Assembly (NCBI RefSeq): GCF_001679665.1
Contig: NZ_CP013244.1
Coordinates: 310,001 to 374,000, forward strand
Length of the DNA: 64,000 bases
Source: Candidatus Viadribacter manganicus
GTDB taxonomy: Bacteria; Pseudomonadota; Alphaproteobacteria; Caulobacterales; Aquidulcibacteraceae
Reading direction: 5' to 3'
Below, one piece after another: positions 56,664 through 64,000 of the stretch. A program made the translations under genes and the position numbers. Position 1 is the stretch's first letter; each line of letters starts with the position of its first letter. Under the pieces are notes generated by a model. That model saw only the letters and a list, made by a program, of their open reading frames with translations, did not search any database and had not been told where the DNA came from.

Positions 56664-57695
56664 GTGACCAATACCCCGGGAACTAACGGACTTACCTATC
56701 GCGACGCCGGTGTGGACATCGACGAAGGCGAACGCCTCGTCGATCTCATCAAGCCGGCTGCGAAATCCACAGCGCGGCCAGGCGCTGAGGCCGCTTTGGG
56801 CGGATTCGCGGCCGCATTCGACCCGAAAGCGGCTGGTTTCAAGGATCCAATCTTCCTCGCAACGACCGATGGCGTCGGCACAAAGCTGAAAATCGCCATC
56901 GAAAGCGGTCGCCACGAGACGGTCGGCATCGACCTGGTGGCCATGTGTGTGAACGACCTCTCGGCCCAGGGCGCTGAGCCGCTGATGTTCTTGGACTATT
57001 ACGCCACCGGCAAACTCAACGCCGAAGAGGCCGCAAAAGTGGTCCTCGGCATTGCCGAAGGCTGCCGCCAAGCCGGCGCGGCTCTCGCAGGCGGCGAAAC
57101 AGCCGAAATGCCAGGCATGTACGGCAAGGGCGATTATGACCTCGCCGGCTTTTCTGTTGGCGCCGCCGAGCGGGGCGCGCTGTTGCCGCGCATAGATGAG
57201 ATGATGATCGGCGACGTTATCGTCGGCATCGCCTCCAGCGGCCCTCACTCGAACGGTTATTCGCTTGTGCGCAAGGTCGTTGAGCGCTCGGGGCTCGCTT
57301 GGGACGCGCCAGCGCCGTTCGCGCCGGGCAAGAGCCTGGCCGAAGCGCTGCTGACCCCAACTCGCATCTATGCCAAGGCGCTAAAACCCATCTTCGAGGC
57401 CAAGCTCGCCAAAGGCGCCGCACACATCACCGGCGGCGGTTTGGTCGAGAACACGCCGCGCGCGTTGCCTGATCAGCTTGAAGCGGACTTCGACTGGAAC
57501 GCATGGCAACGCCCTGCCGTGTTCGAATGGCTGCAAGCGACGGGGGGCGTCCCCGAAACCGACATGCGCCGCACGTTCAACCTCGGCATCGGCATGATCC
57601 TGATCGTCGATCCCGCAAAGGCCAACGATGTTGTCGCCAAACTCAACGGTGCAGGCGAGCAGGCCTTCAAGATCGGCGTGCTCAAGAGCGCATGA
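56664..57695 (+). CDS. purM: Phosphoribosylformylglycinamidine cyclo-ligase
   Basis: 343 residues from GTG 56664, which gives the family's usual N-terminus ([19 protein letters not shown]). Motifs are [41 protein letters not shown] and [13 protein letters not shown]. It closes the imidazole ring to form AIR. Its stop overlaps the purN start (ATGA). Confidence 0.95.
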   Translation: MTNTPGTNGLTYRDAGVDIDEGERLVDLIKPAAKSTARPGAEAALGGFAAAFDPKAAGFKDPIFLATTDGVGTKLKIAIESGRHETVGIDLVAMCVNDLSAQGAEPLMFLDYYATGKLNAEEAAKVVLGIAEGCRQAGAALAGGETAEMPGMYGKGDYDLAGFSVGAAERGALLPRIDEMMIGDVIVGIASSGPHSNGYSLVRKVVERSGLAWDAPAPFAPGKSLAEALLTPTRIYAKALKPIFEAKLAKGAAHITGGGLVENTPRALPDQLEADFDWNAWQRPAVFEWLQATGGVPETDMRRTFNLGIGMILIVDPAKANDVVAKLNGAGEQAFKIGVLKSA

Positions 57696-58264
57696 GCAAG
57701 AAGCGCGTTGCAGTCCTGATCTCAGGTCGCGGTAGCAACCTTCAAGCGCTGCTGGACGCCGATCAAAGCGCATACGAGGTCGTACTCGTCGTTTCGAACG
57801 TACCGGGCGCAGCGGGGCTTGAGCGCGCACGCGCAGCGGGCGTTGAAGCGCTCGAACTCGATCACAAGCCCTACGGAAAGAACCGCGAAGCGTTCGAACG
57901 CGATCTCGATGCGCTTCTGGTTCAGCGCAACATTCAGCTCGTCGCCCTCGCCGGATTTATGCGCGTGCTGACCTCCTTTTTCGTTCGCGCGTGGACGGGC
58001 CGCCTGGTGAACATTCACCCATCCTTGCTACCGAAATTTCCCGGCACAAAAACGCACGAGCGCGCCCTCGAAGCGGGGGAGACCGAGCACGGCGCAACGG
58101 TTCATCTCGTCGTCGATGAGGTGGATGCCGGCGAGATCATCGGTCAAGCATCGATGCCGATCCTCCCTGGCGACACGCCGACAGCATTGGCCGAACGGCT
58201 ACTGGCTGTTGAGCACAAGCTTTATCCGCGCTGCCTCGCAGCGCTCGCGTCGCGCCTCAACTAG
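57692..58264 (+). CDS. purN: Phosphoribosylglycinamide formyltransferase
   Basis: 190 residues. Folate-dependent GART with [39 protein letters not shown] (catalytic Asn/His) and [14 protein letters not shown] (catalytic Asp). It performs the third step of purine synthesis. Its stop shares CTAG (58261-58264) with the stop of the convergent DUF1232 gene. Confidence 0.96.
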   Translation: MSKKRVAVLISGRGSNLQALLDADQSAYEVVLVVSNVPGAAGLERARAAGVEALELDHKPYGKNREAFERDLDALLVQRNIQLVALAGFMRVLTSFFVRAWTGRLVNIHPSLLPKFPGTKTHERALEAGETEHGATVHLVVDEVDAGEIIGQASMPILPGDTPTALAERLLAVEHKLYPRCLAALASRLN

Positions 58265-58563
58265 TCGGCGCCTCCGGCGCCGGCCTTCGGCATATGCGCG
58301 GCGATCGCGGCAATAGCCGCGGTGAGAGCGGCGAGGTCATCACCGTATCCCAGCACTGGAATAAAGTCGGCGACGACATCCGTCGGAACGATGAGATAGC
58401 CGAGTACGGCCACACACAGTCCCTTCACCCACACTGGCGTTTGCGGATCGCGAAGCATGGCGTGAATTTGCCTTGCTGCATCTATGAGTTTGTCGATACC
58501 GGCGATCGTACCGAGCTTCGCCTTCAAGGCCTCTTCCGAGTAAGCGCGCGAATGATTCCTCAT
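58261..58563 (-). CDS. DUF1232 (YkvA) membrane protein
   Basis: 100 residues from ATG 58563 (TTGGAG upstream). The DUF1232 core is visible: AMLRDPQTPVWVKGLCVAVL, GYLIVPTDVVADFIPVLGYG and DDLAALTAAI, with one or two membrane-spanning segments. The function is unknown. Confidence 0.9.
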   Translation of the reverse strand: MRNHSRAYSEEALKAKLGTIAGIDKLIDAARQIHAMLRDPQTPVWVKGLCVAVLGYLIVPTDVVADFIPVLGYGDDLAALTAAIAAIAAHMPKAGAGGAD

Positions 58564-58643
58564 CGATAGGCTCCAACCTTTGGCGCCTGAATAGTGCGGA
58601 TTGGAACATCGCGCACGCGCCGAGCGCATGCCCACGGTATCGA

Positions 58644-60461
58644 CTAACCGGCTTGCGCGGTTTGGCGCTGCTCCAGCTCTTCTTCTACCAGTCGCGCTAT
58701 ATCCTTCAGCATCCGCAATTGAGCTGCACTTAAACTGCGCGGCTTACGATCGACAATGCAGAACGCGCCGACGCGGGCGCCATCAGCGGAGTGGAGCGGA
58801 ATGCCAGCATAGAATCGCACGTGCGGATCGCCAACCACAGCCGGATTCTCAGCGAAGCGATCATCTTGCAGAGCATCGGTTACGACCAACGGCTCACTGT
58901 CCAAGATTGCGTGCGAGCAGAACCCAATGTCGCGGGGAGTTTCGCTGAATTCAAAACCCTGGTGCGCCTTGAACCATTGGCGATCCCGATCAACGAGCGT
59001 GACCAAGGCAATAGGCGCATTGAGCGCCGCCGCTGCAATGCGAGCGTGCCGGTCAAAACGCTCTTCAGCGCCGGTATCAAGAAGCCCCAAGCGCTGAACC
59101 GCCGCGAGCCGTTCTTCTTCGTCTTGCGGCAGCGGCGCTTTGCGCCAACGCAACATTGAACGCATCAGCCACGCCCGCAAACGCGAGCGCGCATATTGGA
59201 GGCTGTAGGGTCGCGTCAGCCAATCGGTCACGTCTGCTGCTTCGCCCTTGTCGGCCGGGGCCTGCGCCTGATCCGCGACGATGATGATTGGAATGTCTTT
59301 GACATCCTCGCCCGGTAGCGCCCGCAGCTCAGCACAAAGCGCAATGGGGTCAACGTCAGGCAACGCGTACCCAAGAAAGACAAGCGAGGGCCGACCACCC
59401 TGCACCGCTTCCTTCAATTGTTCTATCAAGACTTCCGAAACACTTGGAATGCCATCGGCGCGCGCGGCGGCCATCAAGACAGCGCGATCGCTGGGCGGAA
59501 CACCTGCGATCAGCACCAACTCGTCTGAAACGCTTGTCGCTGGTTCAACCAAGCTTGAGGGCAGGAATGGGCTTGCCTTGTTGGTGTTGGCCGCCCCGCG
59601 CAGCGTAATCGCATTACCCTCCGCCGCACCGACAACTTCAAGATCAGCTTCGGCCGCCTTTACGCGCGCACGCGCGGCGACCAACAACTCATCAACCGCA
59701 TCATCCCCGCGGCTTGGGTCGTGGTGATAGAGCGCAAGCTTTTTCACGTTGCCCGCAATCGCGACATCGACGGCGTATTCGATCGTGCTGTGACCCCAAC
59801 CGATCTTTTCTGGAAATTCCGCAGCCGTGTACTGCGCGTCGTGGATGACGAGATCGGCGTCGCGGATAAATTCCACATGGGCGGCGTCACCGCCTTCGCC
59901 CGCTTCGGGGTGGCCTTCGCCAGCGTGCGCGTCATGCGGCTCGTGATCGGAGGCGTACACAGCGCTCGCGCCGTCGACCTCGACCCGATATCCGACCGTC
60001 AGCGCTGGGTGGTTCAGATACTGCGTCGAGATGCGCACATCATCGATGCTGAACGCACCTTCCACAACTTCGTGAAAATGGACCGTGGCTGCAAATGCAT
60101 TCAGCGCGACAGGAAAATAAGCGTACTCCATCTGCGCGGCGAGCACATCACGCAGCGATTGGCCCAGGCCCCGCGGCCCATAGATGTGCCATTCATTGCC
60201 GGCCACAAAGAGCGGCGCGAAAAACGGCAACCCTTGAATATGATCCCAATGCGTATGCGAGATCAGAATGTGCCCCTTAGCGCCCCGGCCTTGATCTATA
60301 AGCGCTTTGCCAAGCGCGTTAGCGCCTGTGCCAGCGTCAATGAGGATCGTCACACCTGAATCTGACGTCACCTCTACACAGGAAGTGTTGCCGCCATATC
60401 TGAGTGTTGCACCACCTGGCGTAGCGATCGATCCGCGTGTTCCCCAGAAGCGCACCTGCAT
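58644..60461 (-). CDS. MBL-fold phosphodiesterase fused to pseudo-receiver and GAF domain
   Basis: 605 residues from ATG 60461 (AGGAG nine bases upstream). Residues 1-280 are a PhnP/cAMP-phosphodiesterase-like MBL domain (WGTRGSIATPGG, SHTHWDHIQGLPFF, YASDHEPHD, IHDAQYTAAEFP). Residues about 310-440 have the receiver fold, but the phospho-acceptor Asp is Gly in LVFLGYALPD and the conserved Lys is Arg in LTRPYS. Residues about 445-600 form a GAF domain (DTGAEERFDRHARIAAAA, RDIGFCSHAI, FYAGIPLHSADG). A GAF-regulated nucleotide phosphodiesterase is the simplest reading. Confidence 0.85.
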   Translation of the reverse strand: MQVRFWGTRGSIATPGGATLRYGGNTSCVEVTSDSGVTILIDAGTGANALGKALIDQGRGAKGHILISHTHWDHIQGLPFFAPLFVAGNEWHIYGPRGLGQSLRDVLAAQMEYAYFPVALNAFAATVHFHEVVEGAFSIDDVRISTQYLNHPALTVGYRVEVDGASAVYASDHEPHDAHAGEGHPEAGEGGDAAHVEFIRDADLVIHDAQYTAAEFPEKIGWGHSTIEYAVDVAIAGNVKKLALYHHDPSRGDDAVDELLVAARARVKAAEADLEVVGAAEGNAITLRGAANTNKASPFLPSSLVEPATSVSDELVLIAGVPPSDRAVLMAAARADGIPSVSEVLIEQLKEAVQGGRPSLVFLGYALPDVDPIALCAELRALPGEDVKDIPIIIVADQAQAPADKGEAADVTDWLTRPYSLQYARSRLRAWLMRSMLRWRKAPLPQDEEERLAAVQRLGLLDTGAEERFDRHARIAAAALNAPIALVTLVDRDRQWFKAHQGFEFSETPRDIGFCSHAILDSEPLVVTDALQDDRFAENPAVVGDPHVRFYAGIPLHSADGARVGAFCIVDRKPRSLSAAQLRMLKDIARLVEEELEQRQTAQAG

Positions 60462-60567
60462 CGCGTCACTCTCCTGAGTTCGCAGCGCCATTATGCGCCC
60501 GTTGTCGTGATCGGCAAGGCAAGACGAATGAACGGCGCGCGCCTATATCTGACGTAGGAGACATGAC

Positions 60568-61377
60568 ATGGCTGAACGCGATTACGTCCTCGGTACGCAC
60601 GACGATGAAATCTACCGACTCGGCTATCAGCACCGCGTGTGGCGGCCTCGTGCTTTAGACGCCTGGGCGCGTGCGAAGATTGGCGACGCCTGCAAGGTCA
60701 TCGATTTCGGCGCCGGCCCCGGCTTTGCCACCATGGACCTTGCCGAAATGGTTGGCCCCAGCGGCGAAGTGCACGCACTCGAGCGTTCACGACGCTTTCT
60801 TGACACGCTGGAAGCACAAGCGAAGGCGCGCGGCTTCACCCAAGTGAAGGCGCATGAGATCGATGTTGTGACGGATGACATTCCCGTCGCCGGAGCAGAC
60901 GCGGCTTGGGCGCGCTGGATATTCGCCTTCCTTCCCAAGCCGAAGGCGGCGTTACAAAAACTAGTCGACGCCCTAAAGCCGGGCGGCGCGATCGTTTGTC
61001 ATGAGTATCTCGACTACCAAACCTGGAAGCTCGCACCGCCCGCTCCGAACTTCGAGAAATTTGTGGACGAGGTGTCGGCCAACTGGCGCGCGTCCGGGGG
61101 TGAGCCTGACATCGCGCGCCACTTACCTGCGTGGCTTACCGAAATGGGTCTAAAGATCGAAAGCTTGAAACCCTACGTCGACGTCGTCTCGAAAGATGAC
61201 AATGTCTGGCGCTGGCCAATCGGTTTCTTCGATATCCACATCGACCGCCTGCTCGAACTCAATCGCATCACCCCGCAAATGGCCAAGGACATGCAGGACG
61301 AATTCGCGCGCGTCAGTGTGCTGCCCGGCACACTCATGGTGACGCCGCTGGTGCTGGAAATAATTGCGCGCAAATAG
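60568..61377 (+). CDS. SAM-dependent class I methyltransferase
   Basis: 269 residues; ATG 60568 follows GGAG. Motif I VIDFGAGPGFATMDLAE, an acidic residue at the end of strand 2 (HALERSRR) and motif LKPGGAIVCHEY define a UbiE-like class I methyltransferase. The substrate is unknown. A 47-residue protein gene follows in the same direction. Confidence 0.85.
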   Translation: MAERDYVLGTHDDEIYRLGYQHRVWRPRALDAWARAKIGDACKVIDFGAGPGFATMDLAEMVGPSGEVHALERSRRFLDTLEAQAKARGFTQVKAHEIDVVTDDIPVAGADAAWARWIFAFLPKPKAALQKLVDALKPGGAIVCHEYLDYQTWKLAPPAPNFEKFVDEVSANWRASGGEPDIARHLPAWLTEMGLKIESLKPYVDVVSKDDNVWRWPIGFFDIHIDRLLELNRITPQMAKDMQDEFARVSVLPGTLMVTPLVLEIIARK

Positions 61378-61436
61378 CTGGCGGCGCCGCCAACTGCGTC
61401 CTAGCTCTAAGAGGCAACCCCTAGAGGAGCGCGTAC

Positions 61437-61580
61437 ATGGCAGACAAAAAATCGAGCGGCCCAGCCAAACCAGCTGCCGCGGGCGGCAAAAAGCTTGGCG
61501 GCACGGCAGCGCCTCCAGGACAAGTCGGTCAAGCCGGACGTCCGCTCAATCCGAACGCCACCGGAAAAAACAAGAAATAG
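61437..61580 (+). CDS. 47-residue basic Gly/Ala/Pro-rich protein
   Basis: MADKKSSGPAKPAAAGGKK and a Gly/Pro-rich continuation ending NPNATGKNKK. The ATG has a strong AGAGGAG seven bases upstream, and a stem-loop terminator follows 11 bases after the stop, which together support a real gene despite its length. It is probably disordered; no family is recognised. The LNPN-x-TGKNKK end looks conserved-tail-like but this is untested. Confidence 0.65.
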   Translation: MADKKSSGPAKPAAAGGKKLGGTAAPPGQVGQAGRPLNPNATGKNKK

Positions 61581-61591
61581 CACAAACAAAA

Positions 61592-61617
61592 AGCGCGGCG
61601 CCCGAAAGCGCCGCGCT
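61592..61617. terminator. Bidirectional terminator between the 47-residue gene and ndk
   Basis: AGCGCGGCGC (61592-61601) and GCGCCGCGCT (61608-61617) form a 10-bp stem with loop CCGAAA. On the minus strand it is followed by TTTTGTTTG, a good tail for ndk; on the plus strand by AAACTTTT. Confidence 0.85.
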
Positions 61618-61642
61618 AAACTTTTGCGCCTTAACGCTGGCC

Positions 61643-62065
61643 TCAGCCGACGATCTCTTGGTCGGCGAAGAAGAACTCGATCTCGCGCGCCGCGTTTTCG
61701 AGGCTATCCGAACCGTGGACAGTGTTGGCCTCGATCGATTCAGCGAACTGCTTGCGGATCGTGCCTTCAGCGGCGTTCGCCGGATTGGTGGCGCCCATCA
61801 CATCGCGATACTTCGCGACGGCGTCTTCACCTTCGAGAGCCTGAACGACGACCGGACCCGAAATCATGAACGTCACGAGATCGCGGAAGAACGGACGTTC
61901 CTTGTGAACGGCATAGAAGCCTTCAGCTTGGCCCTCTGAGAGCCAAATGCGCTTTTGCGCGATGATGCGCAGGCCAGCCTTTTCGATGACCGCGTTGACC
62001 GCGCCCGTCAGGTTACGCTTCGTCGCGTCTGGTTTAATGATGGACAGGGTGCGTTCGACGGCCAT
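61643..62065 (-). CDS. ndk: Nucleoside diphosphate kinase
   Basis: 140 residues. The phospho-histidine lies in [12 protein letters not shown], and [15 protein letters not shown] opens the protein. It equilibrates nucleoside triphosphates. A CGGAG element precedes ATG 62065. Confidence 0.97.
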   Translation of the reverse strand: MAVERTLSIIKPDATKRNLTGAVNAVIEKAGLRIIAQKRIWLSEGQAEGFYAVHKERPFFRDLVTFMISGPVVVQALEGEDAVAKYRDVMGATNPANAAEGTIRKQFAESIEANTVHGSDSLENAAREIEFFFADQEIVG

Positions 62066-62242
62066 GGCTCGATGGGCTCCGGGTTCAAAATTGCGAGCCG
62101 GGTCTATAGCTGCACTGCACCAAGACGCCAAGTGCGTCAGAAGCACCCGATCATGTTTCGTTGGCGTGCGGCTCTGCGCCATTCGCCTGTCGGGCGCGTC
62201 AGGAAGCGGTTCGCGGCGCAGTCACCTGCGCCGCGCCCACGA
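62066..62242. other. Intergenic region with stem-loop downstream of the I78 genes
   Basis: 177 bases without a gene. CGCGGCGCAG (62212-62221) and CTGCGCCGCG (62226-62235) pair perfectly around TCAC, eight bases after the last I78 gene on the minus strand; no T tract follows. The rest should contain the ndk promoter. Confidence 0.5.
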
Positions 62243-62569
62243 TCAATAACATTCAAGCGAGGTAATCACGCCGCTCGCATCGGTGAGCACGTTGAGCCGG
62301 TCGGCGCGGAAATCCTGCGTCACTGGCGTGTTCGGCTGGATGATGCGGATGTTGCTGTCGGCCGGGAAACTCGCCGCAGCGATGTTCGTGCCGACCAAGG
62401 CTGCATATTGCGCGGCGCCGCAGGCGTCTTGCGCGGTCGCTTCCGCCGGCGTTGTTGCAGCGGTCGCGGCGGGCGCTTCAGTCGTCGCCGGTGTTTCAGC
62501 CGGCGGCGTCGTGGTTTGACCGCAAGCAACGAGTGCAAGCGCGGCGCAAAGAGCCATCATCGTTCGCAT
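62243..62569 (-). CDS. I78-family inhibitor-like lipoprotein, copy 3
   Basis: 108 residues with a lipobox (LALVACG), a Thr/Pro/Ala-rich linker (about 18-48) and a peptidase-inhibitor I78-like domain (CGAAQYAALVGTNI, VTQDFRADRLNVLTD, LECY). The two cysteines of the domain probably pair. I78 proteins are small serine-protease inhibitors. GAGGAG precedes the ATG. It is the last of three tandem paralogues. Confidence 0.85.
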   Translation of the reverse strand: MRTMMALCAALALVACGQTTTPPAETPATTEAPAATAATTPAEATAQDACGAAQYAALVGTNIAAASFPADSNIRIIQPNTPVTQDFRADRLNVLTDASGVITSLECY

Positions 62570-62581
62570 GGTCGAAACTCC

Positions 62582-62911
62582 TCAATAGCAATTCAACGAC
62601 GCGACGTTTCCGTCGGTGTTGGTGGTGATGTTGAGACGGGTCGCGACAAAATCCTGCGTCACCATCGTCTCGGGCGTCACAATGCGCGCGCCGGCCGGCA
62701 ATGTTGCGAGATCGATCGCACTTGCTGGCGTGCCGATCAGCGCTTGGTGCGCGGCGGCGCCGCACGTGTCTTGCGCCGTTGCTTCAGCCGCGTTGGTTGG
62801 CGCCGCCGGCGTTTCGGCGACCGGCGTTTCGATGGTGGCGGGCGGTGTGGTCGTCTGGCCGCACGCGGCAAGCGCCAAGGCGCAGGACGCGATCAAGATG
62901 AACTTACGCAT
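62582..62911 (-). CDS. I78-family inhibitor-like lipoprotein, copy 2
   Basis: 109 residues from ATG 62911, which has AAGGAG eight bases upstream; a GTG at 62920 lies too close to it. Lipobox LALAACG, the same Thr/Pro linker as copy 3 (GQTTTPPA is identical), then the I78-like core (CGAAAHQALIGTPA, VTQDFVATRLNITTN, LNCY). Close similarity of linker and core indicates a recent duplication with copy 3. Confidence 0.85.
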   Translation of the reverse strand: MRKFILIASCALALAACGQTTTPPATIETPVAETPAAPTNAAEATAQDTCGAAAHQALIGTPASAIDLATLPAGARIVTPETMVTQDFVATRLNITTNTDGNVASLNCY

Positions 62912-62932
62912 TTGCTTCACTCCTTCGCGCGC

Positions 62933-63262
62933 TCACCCGCAATGCAACCGCGTCACCTTGCCGTCCGCGCCGAGATCGATGTTCAGGCGGTCGGCGCGGT
63001 AGTCCATGGTCACGGAACAATCGTGGCAAATCACACGCGCGCTTTCGGGTAACGCGGCCCGATCGATTTCGGCGCCAAGCATGCCTACAAGGCTCTGGTG
63101 AGCGGCCATCTGGCAGGTGTCCGGCGGCGGACGATGGATCTGTTCTTGCGTCGAGCGACGCGCGATCGCGTCCATTTCGCGGTACGTGAGATCGCGCTGA
63201 TAGCCACCGCCGCATGCGGCCAAGCCGATGACAACAATTCCCGCTAAAACCCAGCGCATCAT
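62933..63262 (-). CDS. I78-family inhibitor-like lipoprotein, copy 1
   Basis: 109 residues from ATG 63262 (GGGAG eight bases upstream). Lipobox GLAACG, a charged linker unlike the other two copies, then CQMAAHQSLVGMLG, an extra CHDC pair and MDYRADRLNIDL ending LHCG. It is the most diverged copy. It overlaps holC as ATGATGA. Confidence 0.83.
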   Translation of the reverse strand: MMRWVLAGIVVIGLAACGGGYQRDLTYREMDAIARRSTQEQIHRPPPDTCQMAAHQSLVGMLGAEIDRAALPESARVICHDCSVTMDYRADRLNIDLGADGKVTRLHCG

Positions 63263-63702
63263 TGCTGCTTCTCCCAACGCCCGCCGGCGCTCTCTTTCCA
63301 GTAAGACGCGGTGATGCCCGCATCCTTGGCCTGTTTCCAGCGCGATCGGGCCGATTCCAAGGCGGCAGGATCGCGGCCGTCGAAGATGAGGCAGGCGCGC
63401 TCGAAGCTGGAAATATCGCCCGGCTCGGCGTCGTCGACGAGGAAGAGCGCCTGTGCATTGTTGGGGTTGCCGCCTTCGAGCGTCAGCCAGACAGGCTGGC
63501 GCTTAGGGTCACCCTCGCGCGCATGCGGAACGAAACTGTCGTCGCGAAACGTCCAGATCGCAGTGTCGAGTTGTTCGAGGCGCTCTGCATTGCCGGCACG
63601 CACCAAGGCGCGCCATCCGCGTTGGAGAGATTTCTCCAACAGCGGCGGCAGCGCCCGCTCGAGCTCACTTTTTTCAAGATGGTAGAACCAGAGTTCAGCC
63701 AT
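63259..63702 (-). CDS. holC: DNA polymerase III subunit chi
   Basis: 147 residues from ATG 63702, overlapping the pepA stop as TGATG. HolC features are AELWFYHLEKSELERALPPL at the start, LVRAGNAERLEQLD, LWTF-type AIWTFRDDSFVPH and LFLVDDAEPG. Chi links the clamp loader to SSB. The pepA-holC pair is standard in proteobacteria. Confidence 0.93.
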   Translation of the reverse strand: MAELWFYHLEKSELERALPPLLEKSLQRGWRALVRAGNAERLEQLDTAIWTFRDDSFVPHAREGDPKRQPVWLTLEGGNPNNAQALFLVDDAEPGDISSFERACLIFDGRDPAALESARSRWKQAKDAGITASYWKESAGGRWEKQQ

Positions 63703-64000
63703 CAGTCCTCGTAGCGATTTTGGATAAGGCGGTTGAGCAAGCGTACGCCGTACCCAGTGGCCCAGGCCGGCGACAACGGATCTTCGTACGGACCTGACTT
63801 CCAGGCGGTGCCCGCGATGTCGAGGTGCGCCCAAGGCGTGCCGTCTTTCACGAACCGCTTGATGAATTGCGCCCCGACGATCGAACCGGCAACCGGCTTG
63901 CCGGCGATGTTTTTCATGTCTGCGTTTGGGGTGTCGATCAGCTTGTCGTACGCGGCGCTGAGCGGCAGGCGCCAGACCGGCTCGCCTTCAGCTTGACCGG
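63702..64000 (-). CDS. pepA: Leucyl aminopeptidase PepA, 3' end
   Basis: The last 99 residues of PepA; the gene continues beyond the right edge. [50 protein letters not shown] and [13 protein letters not shown] are the family's C-terminal signatures. The ATG at 63917 is internal. It removes N-terminal residues from peptides. Confidence 0.95.
   Translation of the reverse strand, partial: GQAEGEPVWRLPLSAAYDKLIDTPNADMKNIAGKPVAGSIVGAQFIKRFVKDGTPWAHLDIAGTAWKSGPYEDPLSPAWATGYGVRLLNRLIQNRYED

Noticed and set aside
56589..57248. Extension of the DUF2066 frame through purM
   Set aside because: The signal peptide begins at 56588, and the extension is antisense to purM, which has all its motifs.

Overview
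The window is a gene-dense, GC-rich chromosomal segment of an alphaproteobacterium. Pointers are a RegB/RegA-type redox two-component pair, a bactofilin, HdaA, NDUFA12- and NDUFAF6-like complex I factors, the amidase-PBP1A-prfB block diverging towards rne, and the surE-pcm-NlpD-yajC-secDF order. Bactofilin beside an M23 peptidase, together with alphaproteobacterial curli genes including CsgH, fits Caulobacterales/Hyphomonadaceae best; that placement is inference from gene content. I saw no tRNA, rRNA, CRISPR array, insertion sequence or phage gene.

Layout. 1-1.8 kb: 3' end of regB, regA and a small Pro/Ala-rich protein. 1.8-5.5 kb: minus-strand run of a membrane protein, a DOMON-like protein, a NamZ-like (DUF1343) protein and an acyltransferase. 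5.7-11.1 kb: tyrS, a giant AsmA/YhdP-like protein and a one-cysteine Bcp peroxiredoxin. 11.3-13.1 kb: M23 peptidase plus bactofilin, closed by a clear terminator. 13.1-19.2 kb: amidase, PBP1A, prfB with its +1 programmed frameshift, and a DUF4375 protein. 19.3-25.6 kb: secreted HExxH protein, rne, BepA-like protease, DsbA-like protein. 25.6-34.0 kb: minus-strand runs covering complex I accessory factors, MlaD, surE, pcm, a degenerate LytM protein, yajC, secD, secF and a PuuD-like membrane protein.

34.2-37.0 kb holds the most unusual gene, a full-length relative of the B12-dependent ribonucleotide reductase NrdJ that appears to have lost its active site. 37-39.6 kb: GFA protein and an ABC exporter. 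39.7-42.4 kb: curli locus (two curlins, CsgH) followed by two secreted pentapeptide-repeat proteins. 42.4-43.2 kb: cysteine-rich U32-like protein behind a perfect FNR/FixK-type box. 43.3-48.7 kb: frameshifted GFA gene, aspS, a small secreted protein, YedK/HMCES, a metallo-beta-lactamase-fold protein and RNase D. 48.7-58.6 kb: adenylate cyclase, DUF3297, ppx, ppk, hdaA, DUF2066, purM, purN, DUF1232. 58.6-64.0 kb: MBL-receiver-GAF fusion, methyltransferase, a 47-residue protein, ndk, three tandem I78-family lipoproteins, holC and the 3' end of pepA.

Themes. Peptidoglycan synthesis and remodelling recurs (NamZ-like, M23-bactofilin, PBP1A, amidase, NlpD/DipM-like), as do envelope biogenesis (AsmA, MlaD, BepA, DsbA, SecDF-YajC), complex I assembly and polyphosphate/replication control. 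Genes are tightly packed: many same-strand neighbours overlap by ATGA, GTGA or TTGA, and five convergent pairs share a four-base stop overlap.
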